In this document: piece by piece, positions 1 through 5,888 of the stretch
Position numbering within the stretch: position 1 is the first letter of the stretch
Layout of the letters: the number at the start of each line of letters is the position of its first letter
Assembly (NCBI GenBank): GCA_041547565.1
Contig: JBFEUI010000128.1
Span: forward strand, 1-5,925
DNA length: 5,925 bases
Direction of reading: 5' to 3'
DNA from: JBFEUI01 sp041547565
GTDB lineage: Bacteria; Pseudomonadota; Gammaproteobacteria; Thiohalomonadales; Thiohalomonadaceae
Position numbers and translations under genes: made by a program
The notes under the pieces: generated by a model
Told to the model about the DNA's origin: nothing
Database searches by the model: none
The model's input: the letters and a program-made list of their open reading frames with translations, nothing else

Positions 1-3
1 AAG

Positions 4-80
4 ACGTGAGGCGTGAGGCGTGAGGCGTGAGGCGTGAGGCGTGAGGCGTGAGGCGTGAGGCGTGAGGCGTGAGGCGTGAC
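4..80. repeat. Tandem heptamer array, 11 units of GCGTGAG
   Basis: Nine perfect consecutive copies of GCGTGAG fill 11-73. A variant unit lies at each end: ACGTGAG at 4-10 and GCGTGAC at 74-80. Bases 1-3 still resemble the end of another unit, so the array may continue to the left of the window. Its near-perfect identity suggests recent slippage expansion, so copy number may differ between strains or be compressed in an assembly. Open frames crossing it are artefacts of the repeat. Function unknown. Confidence 0.97.
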
Positions 81-117
81 CAAAGCATATGGCCTGCTCG
101 CAGCCCGTCAACCTTCC

Positions 118-152
118 CGTTTAACGTTTCACGATTTACCTTTCACGGCACG
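118..152 (-). repeat. Degenerate heptad tract related to the array, opposite orientation
   Basis: Five consecutive 7-base units can be read in register on the plus strand: CGTTTAA, CGTTTCA, CGATTTA, CCTTTCA and CGGCACG. On the minus strand the core is CGTGAAA. The 4-80 array reads CGTGAGG on the plus strand, so both fit CGTGARR in opposite orientations. This looks like an older, decayed tract of the same repeat family. The relation is inferred from shared period and motif. Confidence 0.6.
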
Positions 153-156
153 AAAC

Positions 157-214
157 ATAGGGCGGGCCGTGCCCGCCATCACGATTCTGCCACGGCGCCC
201 ACAGGGCGCCCTAT
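157..214. repeat. Inverted pair of REP-like hairpins (REPIN-like element)
   Basis: The left element (157-177) is ATAG followed by a 7-bp stem, GGCGGGC / GCCCGCC, with loop CGT. The right element (194-214), read on the minus strand, is ATAG followed by GGCGCCC / GGGCGCC with loop TGT. The two 21-nt elements face each other across 16 nt. They match at 16 of 21 positions. Four of the five differences are two complementary base-pair swaps inside the stem (G-C to C-G twice), and the fifth lies in the loop. A short tag plus hairpin in inverted pairs is the known architecture of REP/REPIN elements mobilised by RAYT (REP-associated tyrosine) transposases; no such transposase is in this window. A bidirectional terminator role downstream of the 250-786 gene is possible, but there is no U-run. 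Confidence 0.7.
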
Positions 215-217
215 ATC

Positions 218-238
218 CGTTTCACCGTTCACGAACAT
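218..238 (-). repeat. Second degenerate heptad tract, right of the hairpin pair
   Basis: Three 7-base units can be read: CGTTTCA, CCGTTCA and CGAACAT. They have the same orientation as the tract at 118-152. The offset between the two tracts is 100 nt, which is not a multiple of seven, so they are out of register. This fits insertion of the hairpin pair into a formerly continuous heptad tract. It is short and degenerate, so confidence is moderate. Confidence 0.45.
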
Positions 239-249
239 CACTGTCTCGA

Positions 250-786
250 CTAACGAAGCAATAGCTGCTCCTTAAGCTTCGACCAAAGCTCCTTGAAATA
301 ACTCACCGCCTCGGCGTCGGCCTGCTCGGGTGTCCACAGGTAATCGCCCACCCCCAGCTGCGCCAGCACATACTCACCGAAGGCCAGCTGGCCGACGGCC
401 GTCTGGCCGGTGGCGATCTGCCCCAGACCGAAACCGCCACCCAGCGCCAGCTGCCCCACGGCAAACAGACCGGTCGCTGCCTGTCCCAGTCCGAACAACA
501 ATCCCAGTCCCGCCTGGCCGATGGCAATCAGACCGAACGAGGCATGGCCGATGGCGAGGCCGCCCACGGCAAGCCGGCCCACGGCGATCACCCCCCGTGC
601 CGTGACGCGTCGGCCCGTCTCCGGACTTATCCCCCTGGTGTAGTGAACAAGCGGCCAGCCCAGGAAGGTGGCATAGGATGTGTATTCGGCAAAATAGGCA
701 CCCCGCTCGTTCAGGTGCCTGCGCCAGATACCGTGACGCGTCTTCTCGATCTTGTATTCAACCTTGTCAAACAGCATGTTGCGCAT
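250..786 (-). CDS. Glycine pentad-repeat protein of unknown function
   Basis: This is a protein of 178 residues that I cannot assign to a named family. Residues 1-64 are polar and aromatic, with a stretch WPLVHYTRGISPETGRR (44-60). From residue 65 to 151 the chain divides into 17 consecutive pentads, most starting with Gly and many of the form G-x-x-A-hydrophobic (GVIAV, GRLAV, GGLAI, GLIAI, GQLAL, GQTAV). Two units are six residues long (GLLFGL, GGGFGL). A higher-order unit of 21 residues occurs twice (95-115 and 116-136) with 15 of 21 identical. The tail (152-178) is a charged, probably helical segment. The repeat region has almost no charge. It could be a beta-solenoid, by analogy with pentapeptide-repeat proteins, or a glycine-zipper membrane segment. 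There is no signal peptide. The start ATG has GGGAG 7 nt upstream. The gene may be co-transcribed with the small frame at 805-924. Confidence 0.8.
   Translation of the reverse strand: MRNMLFDKVEYKIEKTRHGIWRRHLNERGAYFAEYTSYATFLGWPLVHYTRGISPETGRRVTARGVIAVGRLAVGGLAIGHASFGLIAIGQAGLGLLFGLGQAATGLFAVGQLALGGGFGLGQIATGQTAVGQLAFGEYVLAQLGVGDYLWTPEQADAEAVSYFKELWSKLKEQLLLR
379..504 (-). repeat. Internal 63-bp duplication in the pentad-repeat gene
   Basis: The segments 442-504 and 379-441 are adjacent 63-bp units encoding residues 95-115 and 116-136. The protein copies match at 15 of 21 positions, while the DNA matches at about 40 of 63 by hand count. The protein pattern is therefore at least as well kept as the DNA, as expected for an old duplication under selection. 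Each unit is one six-residue repeat followed by three five-residue repeats. Confidence 0.7.
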
Positions 787-793
787 GCCTGTG

Positions 794-798
794 CTCCC
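794..798 (-). promoter_or_regulatory. Shine-Dalgarno site GGGAG for the pentad-repeat gene
   Basis: On the minus strand GGGAG ends 7 nt before the ATG at 786-784, a normal distance. It supports this start over the second in-frame ATG three codons downstream. It also argues that the small in-frame ORF upstream is a separate cistron and not an N-terminal extension cut by a stop. Confidence 0.6.
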
Positions 799-804
799 GC
801 TTCG

Positions 805-924
805 CTACAGCGCTTTTGTGATCAATTTCAGTGTCGGGTCTTGTGGATGTGCCCGCACCACAAATACCAGCTCACGCACAAGATTGAGCATTTCCAGGTT
901 ATTGGCAAACGCATTTTCCTGCAT
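805..924 (-). CDS. Possible small protein of 39 residues upstream of the pentad-repeat gene
   Basis: The frame opens at ATG 924-922 and ends at TAG 807-805. It encodes a short, mostly helical-looking protein (MQENAFANNLEMLNLVRE to the C-terminal LITKAL) with no recognisable domain. Codon choice (CTG, GTG, GAA, GCG) is typical of the genes around it, which is the main reason to take it seriously. No good ribosome site precedes the ATG. The frame stays open back to a TTG at 999, which would add 25 residues including three Cys in five positions. It lies 18 nt upstream of the next gene, on the same strand and in the same frame, so the two could be one operon. It could instead be a chance frame or the remnant of a longer gene. 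Confidence 0.35.
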   Translation of the reverse strand: MQENAFANNLEMLNLVRELVFVVRAHPQDPTLKLITKAL

Positions 925-951
925 GGGCCGCAGATCGCACAAACAGGAGCA

Positions 952-979
952 TTGCCTGAAGTCCTGTGACGTTTGTAAT
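952..979 (+). promoter_or_regulatory. Candidate sigma70 promoter for the HDAC-family gene
   Basis: TTGCCT (952-957, four of six matches to TTGACA) is followed after 16 nt by TGTAAT (974-979, five of six matches to TATAAT). Transcription would begin near 986, just before the HDAC-family gene. It overlaps the region upstream of the possible small minus-strand gene, so the two directions may share this regulatory region. The call rests on consensus match only. Confidence 0.4.
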
Positions 980-1002
980 GCATACCCAACACCCGCCAAG
1001 AT

Positions 1003-1980
1003 GTGTTAAAAAGGCAGGATCATACATTACACAGCGGTTTCTTTACCTTGCCAACCGGATATATCACTCACAGCCTTTGCCTACTGCATGAGATGGGTGC
1101 AGACCACCCCGAATGCACCCAAAGATTACAGGCCATCAATGATCGCCTCGTCTCTACCGGCCTGTTCGATTTGCTAAGGCATTACGAAGCGCCTGCTGTC
1201 ACACACGAACAGTTGCTGCGCGTTCACGATGAGGCCTATCTCCGCCATATCAAAGCCCTCGCCCCGTCGGAGGGGCGCGTGATGCTTGACCCCGACACAT
1301 GGATGAACACGCACACTCTCAAGGCCGCCGAACATGCTGCCGGGGCTGCCGTGCTGGCAACCGACCTGGTTATGGCGGGCGATGTGAACAACGCCTTCTG
1401 CGCCGTGCGCCCACCGGGTCATCATGCTGAACACAACCGTGCGATGGGCTTTTGTTTCTACAACAACGTTGCCGTTGCAGCCGCCCATGCGCTTGAGCGC
1501 CATGGTCTACAGCGCATCGCCATTGTCGACTTTGACGTGCATCACGGCAACGGCACCGAAGACATCTTCCTCAACGATAGCCGTGTGTTGTTCTGCTCCA
1601 GCTTTCAACACCCCTTCTACCCCAACTCGCCACTTGCTGAAAGAAACGAACATATCATCCATGCCCCGCTGCATGCGGGTGATGGCAGCAATGAGTTCAG
1701 GGCATCCATTCGCGAGAAGTGTTTGCCGGCACTGGAGAAGTTTGCACCCGAGATGATTTTTATCTCTGCCGGATTCGATGCACACGTGGAAGATGAACTG
1801 TCGTCACTGCAGCTGGTTGACGATGACTATGCCTGGGTGACCGAAACGATAATGGACCTCGCTGCACGTCATGCCCGAGGCCGCATCGTTTCTGTGCTGG
1901 AAGGCGGCTATCACCTTGATGCGCTGGCACGAAGCGCCATGGTGCATATCAAGGCACTGATGCAGGGCCCCACGCTATAA
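1003..1980 (+). CDS. Histone deacetylase family protein (zinc-dependent amidohydrolase)
   Basis: This is a bacterial member of the arginase/HDAC fold, which hydrolyses acetyl-amide bonds such as acetyl-lysine or acetylpolyamines. The family motifs appear in order. CLLHEMGADHPEC (26-38) is the N-terminal signature. RPPGHHAEHNRAMGFCFYNN (136-155) carries the general acid/base pair His140-His141. VDFDVHHGNGTEDIF (175-189) provides zinc ligands Asp178 and His180. SAGFDAH (255-261) provides the third ligand, Asp259. LEGGY (299-303) holds the transition-state Tyr303. All catalytic residues are present, so it should be active; the substrate cannot be read from the sequence. There is no signal peptide, so it is cytoplasmic. 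The start is uncertain. The GTG at 1003 has no ribosome site. A TTG at 1048 gives a protein of 310 residues beginning just before GYITH, which fits the usual N-terminus of relatives better. AGGCAGGA at 1012-1019 looks like a ribosome site but has no in-frame start at the right distance. The next gene on this strand lies 148 bp downstream. Confidence 0.93.
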   Translation: MLKRQDHTLHSGFFTLPTGYITHSLCLLHEMGADHPECTQRLQAINDRLVSTGLFDLLRHYEAPAVTHEQLLRVHDEAYLRHIKALAPSEGRVMLDPDTWMNTHTLKAAEHAAGAAVLATDLVMAGDVNNAFCAVRPPGHHAEHNRAMGFCFYNNVAVAAAHALERHGLQRIAIVDFDVHHGNGTEDIFLNDSRVLFCSSFQHPFYPNSPLAERNEHIIHAPLHAGDGSNEFRASIREKCLPALEKFAPEMIFISAGFDAHVEDELSSLQLVDDDYAWVTETIMDLAARHARGRIVSVLEGGYHLDALARSAMVHIKALMQGPTL

Positions 1981-2001
1981 CCGGCGTTTTATGCATAATC
2001 A

Positions 2002-2029
2002 CTGACTCCTACCTATTTAAGGGTATATT
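2002..2029 (+). promoter_or_regulatory. Candidate sigma70 promoter for the diguanylate cyclase gene
   Basis: CTGACT (2002-2007, four of six matches to TTGACA) is followed after 16 nt by TATATT (2024-2029, five of six matches to TATAAT). Transcription would start near 2036, leaving a leader of about 93 nt. Such a promoter would let the cyclase be expressed independently of the HDAC-family gene. Consensus match only. Confidence 0.33.
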
Positions 2030-2044
2030 TCCGCTGATTCCGGT

Positions 2045-2080
2045 CATTAAAATACGCAATATCTTTATTGTCGTTTAATG
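2045..2080. promoter_or_regulatory. Imperfect dyad in the cyclase leader, possible operator or RNA hairpin
   Basis: CATTAAA (2045-2051) and TTTAATG (2074-2080) are perfect inverted repeats. Inside them a second pair, CAAT (2057-2060) and ATTG (2067-2070), flanks a 6-nt centre. The whole forms an AT-rich 36-bp dyad ending 48 bp before the cyclase start. It lacks a GC-rich stem and U-run, so it is a poor intrinsic terminator for the HDAC-family gene. A repressor site or leader structure is possible, but no regulator can be named. Confidence 0.3.
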
Positions 2081-2128
2081 CCCCACTAACGATGATCACA
2101 GGATGCACCGCAAATATGGACATTTTGC

Positions 2129-3823
2129 ATGTCAGTCTCGCTCAACAAGTTCCCGCTGCAAAGCATTAAAAGCCGTATCCTGATCTTCACCCTGGCGGTT
2201 ACTATCATCCCTGCCTCGGTACTGGGCTGGGTATATTATCGTCACACCCACAATATCCTGTTAAACAACACCGAGCAGGAATTACAAAGCGGCATCAATC
2301 ATGCGGTGCGCGAGCTGGAGTTGTGGTTCAAGGACCGCTCCTACGACATCCGGGTCTTCTCCCACTCATTTATCGTCACAGAAAACATCGAGAAGCTTCG
2401 GGGCAAGGAAACCGCCAGCAGCAGCGAGCGGGCCGCTGCCATTACACAGATTGGCGATTACCTGGGGTTGGTCGGCAAGCGCTTTCCCGATTTCCATCGC
2501 CTGCTGGTACTGGACATGAGCGGAGACATCATCAGCGAAAGCCCGCAACTGGATACACCAGTCAGGCTGCCGCAAAACTGGCGCCACCAGCTAAACGACA
2601 AAAAAATGATCCTGGGCGAGGTAACATCGCAAGAGATTAGCGGCATACCCCACCTGTTAATCGCGGTACCGATACTCTCCACACGCGGTGTCATTATCGG
2701 TCTGCTTGGTGCCGAGGTCAGTCTAGCAGGTCTCGAAAAGGTACTCGATAACGTCCTGAAAAAGACGACGAACAACGACAGCAGCGAGCTGTTTCTGCTT
2801 CGTGGAGACGGCCTGAGGTTTCTCTCCACGGCAGACAGGGGGGACAACGGCAGGTTTCAAAATATGCCACGGGCTACCACCGAAATATTGTTCGGTTCAC
2901 CCGGTACGCTCTCACAATACAGCAGTCTCAACGGCAAGACGGTCGTCGGCATTCTCGCCCCGGTCGATCAGATAGGCTGGGGCGTGGTCATGGAAAAGGC
3001 GCAACAGGAGGTTTTTGCTGAAGTCATCAAACTGCGCAATTTGTCCATGTTACTGGCAGGGCTGCTGCTGATCGTGATCGGATTTATCTCCTTCCTACTT
3101 TCCCAGAGCATTCTATCCCCACTGCAGCGACTGATCGGCGCGGCAGGACAAGTCGCGGACGGCAACCTCGATGTGGAGTTGCCCGTAAAACTGCACGATG
3201 AGATCGGTTTTGCCATGAGCGTCTTCAACAACATGGTCAGGCAGTTAAAACAGAGTCATGAGGAGCTCGAAACACTCTCGACCACCGACTCCCTCACCGG
3301 GCTGGCCAACAGAAAGCAGACAATGGAAACCCTGGAACTGCAGCTGGAACGCTATTATCGCAGCGGCACACCGTTCTCGATTTTAATGCTCGACATTGAT
3401 CACTTCAAAAAGATCAATGACGGTTACGGGCACCTCGCGGGTGACATGGTGTTGAGAAAAACAGGAGAAATTTTCACCCGACTACTAAGAAGCGTGGATA
3501 CCGCGGGCCGCTACGGAGGTGAGGAATTTCTCATCATACTGGACCAGGCAGCTGCCCTAGAGGCGGAACAAACCGCGGAACGGATACGCAGGGAGTTTGA
3601 GCAGTTTGTTTTTGACTTCGAGGGAGACAAAATTGAAGTGACAGTCAGTATTGGCGCCAGCATGGTGGGCCACGCCTCCTCTGATGCCAGCACACTGATA
3701 CGCCAGGCCGACGAGGCGCTCTACGAAGCCAAGCGCGGTGGGCGCAACCGGATCATCATCAGCCGCGAGGGCAAGTCCAATATTTCCCGCCACCCTGCAC
3801 AGGATAAGGGGCGCCCCAGCTGA
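2129..3823 (+). CDS. Membrane diguanylate cyclase, dCache-HAMP-GGDEF
   Basis: It makes cyclic di-GMP from two GTP in the cytoplasm, in response to a signal sensed outside the inner membrane. An N-terminal membrane helix spans about 16-37, and a periplasmic region with double-Cache features spans about 40-300 (FHRLLVLDMSGDIISES at 122-138; GIPHLLIAVPI at 172-182). A second membrane helix lies near 304-326, a HAMP linker at about 327-380, and a GGDEF domain at about 383-545. The active-site signature is GGEEF (463-467). Asp422 in LDIDHFKKIND is a metal ligand, and Asn430 and Asp439 match the guanine-contact positions. RSVD (454-457), five residues before GGEEF, is an intact inhibitory I-site, so product feedback is expected. 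There is no EAL or HD-GYP domain, so it is a dedicated synthase. The ATG at 2129 has only a weak upstream GGA. The stop lies 2 bp from that of the convergent lipoprotein gene. The ligand is unknown. Confidence 0.95.
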   Translation: MSVSLNKFPLQSIKSRILIFTLAVTIIPASVLGWVYYRHTHNILLNNTEQELQSGINHAVRELELWFKDRSYDIRVFSHSFIVTENIEKLRGKETASSSERAAAITQIGDYLGLVGKRFPDFHRLLVLDMSGDIISESPQLDTPVRLPQNWRHQLNDKKMILGEVTSQEISGIPHLLIAVPILSTRGVIIGLLGAEVSLAGLEKVLDNVLKKTTNNDSSELFLLRGDGLRFLSTADRGDNGRFQNMPRATTEILFGSPGTLSQYSSLNGKTVVGILAPVDQIGWGVVMEKAQQEVFAEVIKLRNLSMLLAGLLLIVIGFISFLLSQSILSPLQRLIGAAGQVADGNLDVELPVKLHDEIGFAMSVFNNMVRQLKQSHEELETLSTTDSLTGLANRKQTMETLELQLERYYRSGTPFSILMLDIDHFKKINDGYGHLAGDMVLRKTGEIFTRLLRSVDTAGRYGGEEFLIILDQAAALEAEQTAERIRREFEQFVFDFEGDKIEVTVSIGASMVGHASSDASTLIRQADEALYEAKRGGRNRIIISREGKSNISRHPAQDKGRPS

Positions 3824-3825
3824 GT

Positions 3826-4638
3826 TTATTTCTCCGTTCCCACCAGTTGGTGGTAAATCCAGCCACTGTTGCCGTCCTTATCAAGGATGCGTATCCACTC
3901 CCCCTTGTAGGCATAACCCTTGACACGATCACCCTGATCAACGAGAAACAACACCCTTGAATTAATATCCGGCTTATCGCGCACATTGCTGCGGCTGTTG
4001 ACATGGAGCGTCAGCGGCGAGGCGAAGGCGACCTGTTCCTGATCGGTGCCACCGTTCTGCTCACCCTCGCGCTGCATCATAATGGGGCGCACGAGATTCA
4101 GCGCCTCCTCGGCCAGATAGGCGGCGCCATCGAAATTCCCCTCCTCCAGCGCCCGGTTGCTCATCTCCATCAACTGCTCTGCCCGCTTTACCTTGCCGGC
4201 CTGCTGTTCAGTCAGTGTTTTGCGCTTGACCGTCTTCACCATCATCGCGACCTCGGCCATATTCGCGACGGATTCTGCCTTGTTGCTGCGGCTGCGCAGT
4301 TTGGCCTTGGCGCGTACAACCTCCTGAATTGCATCCTCCTGCGATACGGACAGTTGATTGATCTCGGCCTGTTTCTCCAGCAACCTGAGTTGCAGCTTTA
4401 CGATCTGGGCATCCCGCTCACTGAGCTGCTGTTGCAGTGCGGTGATTTGTTTTTTCTGCTGTGCAATGGCGGCAAGGTGTTCATCGTGCGCGGGAGGGGT
4501 AGGTGGTGGCTTAAGCGCCTCGGGCTTTGTCTGCTGACGGACACAGCCTGCCAGGGTGAACAGCAGCAACACACTCAGAACCGGCAGACACCTGAGGGCC
4601 GCTGCTTTCCCTACATGCTGTTCACTCCATTTATTCAT
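3826..4638 (-). CDS. Lipoprotein with coiled coil and C-terminal SH3b domain
   Basis: The first 32 residues are a lipoprotein signal: a basic N-terminus, a hydrophobic core (CLPVLSVLLLFTLAGC), and the lipobox LAGC with Cys32 as the lipidated residue. The residue after Cys is Val, not Asp, so outer-membrane sorting is expected. A proline-rich linker (43-50) leads to a Gln/Leu/Glu-rich coiled coil (about 55-97). A helical segment at 151-185 (RALEEGNFDGAAYLAEEAL) resembles a tetratricopeptide-type helix pair. The C-terminus (about 207-268) is a bacterial SH3-like domain: LHVNSRSNVRDKPDINSRVLF, then GDRVKGYAYKGEWIRI and SGWIYHQLV. SH3b domains commonly bind peptidoglycan or cell-wall peptides. 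No hydrolase domain is visible, so a tethering or adaptor role at the cell wall is inferred. No named gene is recognised. The start ATG at 4638 lacks a well-spaced ribosome site, but no better in-frame start keeps the signal peptide. Confidence 0.85.
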   Translation of the reverse strand: MNKWSEQHVGKAAALRCLPVLSVLLLFTLAGCVRQQTKPEALKPPPTPPAHDEHLAAIAQQKKQITALQQQLSERDAQIVKLQLRLLEKQAEINQLSVSQEDAIQEVVRAKAKLRSRSNKAESVANMAEVAMMVKTVKRKTLTEQQAGKVKRAEQLMEMSNRALEEGNFDGAAYLAEEALNLVRPIMMQREGEQNGGTDQEQVAFASPLTLHVNSRSNVRDKPDINSRVLFLVDQGDRVKGYAYKGEWIRILDKDGNSGWIYHQLVGTEK

Positions 4639-4799
4639 CCCTAATTCTGCTTTCCCTGTTAACAGTCTTGTATTAATCCGCTGTGCATGGTCCGTACTTT
4701 GCGCACTAAACTATATAGCTAACAGCAAACCGTATGGCCTGTCACTAGGAAAAAGACCTAACGTACCCTACTCACCAGGCAAAAGACGGGACGCAATGA

Positions 4800-4822
4800 A
4801 GGCGCTATTCAGCCAAGCGCCT
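4800..4822 (-). terminator. Hairpin spanning the hisC stop codon, weak terminator candidate
   Basis: AGGCGCT (4800-4806) and AGCGCCT (4816-4822) are perfect 7-bp inverted repeats around a 9-nt loop that contains the hisC stop (4809-4811). In the minus-strand transcript the stem is followed by UCAUUGCG, which has no clear U-run. It might still stabilise or pause the hisC transcript end. The rest of 4639-4799 shows no gene and no convincing promoter; its only other symmetry is a CTGTTAACAG palindrome (4656-4665). Confidence 0.3.
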
Positions 4823-5888
4823 CCCGCAGCGCAGCGCTAAACAGCGCGTTTTCCTCCGGCGTGCCGACGGTGACACGCAGGCAGTCGGCCAACGGACCGG
4901 TTGCGGCGCCCATATTCTTGATCAGGATCCCGGACTGTTTCAGGGACTCGAATATCGCCGCCGCCTGGCCCACCGGGGCGCGGAACAGGATGAAATTGGC
5001 CGCCGAGGGAAATGGCGTTATTCCGGGCATATTGCACATCCGCGCATACAGCATCTCGCGCTCATCGCGAATGGCCGCCGTCTGGCGCTCGAACACATCG
5101 AGATGTTTTAACGCAAACGCGGCACTCTTCTGCGTCAACACATTGATGTTGTAGGGCAGGCGCAGCTTGTCGAACTCCTGCAGCCATGCCTCGGGCCCGG
5201 CCAACAGGCCCAGGCGCAGCCCGGCCAGTCCCAGCTTGGAGACGGTGCGCATCACCAGCAGATTATCGTACCGGCCCAGCCTGGACATGTAACTGCGCTG
5301 GGCAAAGGCGTGGTAGGCCTCATCCACCACCACCAGTCCGTTCGACTGCTGGATAATGGTATCGATATCCTCCTCCGAGAACAGGTTGCCGGTGGGGTTG
5401 TTGGGGTAGGCCAGGTAGATCAGCGCCGGGTTGTACTCATCGATGCCCTGGAGCATGGCCTCCATATCGAGCGAAAAATCCGCTTTCAGCGGCACCCCGA
5501 CGTAATCCAGGCCGGCAAAGGTGGCGATCATTTTGTACATGACAAAACTGGGCTCGGGCGCCATCACCACGCGCTTCGGTCCCTGCAGCGCCAACGCCAG
5601 GATCTGGATGATTTCATCCGAGCCGTTGCCGAGCATGAGCCCCATCGACGCAGGCACATCCATCGCCGCACGCAGCTGTGCCGCCAGTTCACGCGCCGCC
5701 GGATCGGGATAGCGGTTGACCGGGGTCGACTGCAACAGGGCGAGCCACTCCTGCAGCATTGCCTCGGGCCAGGTATAGGGGTTTTCCATCGCATCGAGCT
5801 TGATGAGTGTGCCGGGATCGGGCACATGGTAGGCGGCGATGTCACGGATCTCGGGACGGATCCAGTGTTTGACCTTCTCTTCCAGCAT
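4809..5888 (-). CDS. hisC: Histidinol-phosphate aminotransferase
   Basis: This is a PLP-dependent, cytoplasmic enzyme that moves an amino group between imidazole-acetol phosphate / glutamate and histidinol phosphate / 2-oxoglutarate in histidine synthesis (EC 2.6.1.9). It has class I/II aminotransferase fold motifs in order. KLDAMENPYTWP (30-41) is the N-terminal signature, NRYPDP lies at 58-63, and GNGSDE (87-92) is the phosphate-binding turn. YPNNPTG (161-167) holds the conserved Asn164, and VVVDEAYHAF (186-195) has Asp189 contacting the pyridine nitrogen. RTVSKLGLAGLRLG (214-227) carries Lys218, which forms the Schiff base, and Arg225. Arg338 in CLRVTVG binds the substrate carboxylate. At 359 residues it is full length for the family. 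The ATG at 5888 has AGGT (minus strand of 5895-5898) 6 nt upstream. In many Gammaproteobacteria hisC follows hisG and hisD; those would lie to the right, outside the window. Confidence 0.96.
   Translation of the reverse strand: MLEEKVKHWIRPEIRDIAAYHVPDPGTLIKLDAMENPYTWPEAMLQEWLALLQSTPVNRYPDPAARELAAQLRAAMDVPASMGLMLGNGSDEIIQILALALQGPKRVVMAPEPSFVMYKMIATFAGLDYVGVPLKADFSLDMEAMLQGIDEYNPALIYLAYPNNPTGNLFSEEDIDTIIQQSNGLVVVDEAYHAFAQRSYMSRLGRYDNLLVMRTVSKLGLAGLRLGLLAGPEAWLQEFDKLRLPYNINVLTQKSAAFALKHLDVFERQTAAIRDEREMLYARMCNMPGITPFPSAANFILFRAPVGQAAAIFESLKQSGILIKNMGAATGPLADCLRVTVGTPEENALFSAALREALG

Noticed and set aside
69..275. Plus-strand open frames across the repeat region
   Set aside because: They run through the heptamer array and hairpins, have no ribosome site, and show Arg/Pro/Thr-rich compositions typical of non-coding GC-rich repeats.
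1989..1998. TTATGCATAA palindrome after the HDAC-family gene as an operator
   Set aside because: It is a single short AT-rich palindrome, with nothing else to tie it to a regulator.
3808..3817. GGGGCGCCCC palindrome at the end of the cyclase gene as a terminator stem
   Set aside because: It is self-complementary with no room for a stable loop, and lies inside coding sequence.
3840..3853. Inverted repeat CCACCA / TGGTGG just past the cyclase stop as a terminator
   Set aside because: The loop is only 2 nt, it lies inside the lipoprotein coding sequence, and there is no U-run on either strand.
4003..4644. Long plus-strand frame of 213 codons opposite the lipoprotein gene
   Set aside because: It is the antisense shadow of a gene with clear lipobox, coiled coil and SH3b features; its Leu-rich product comes from antisense reading of Gln/Glu/Lys-rich codons.
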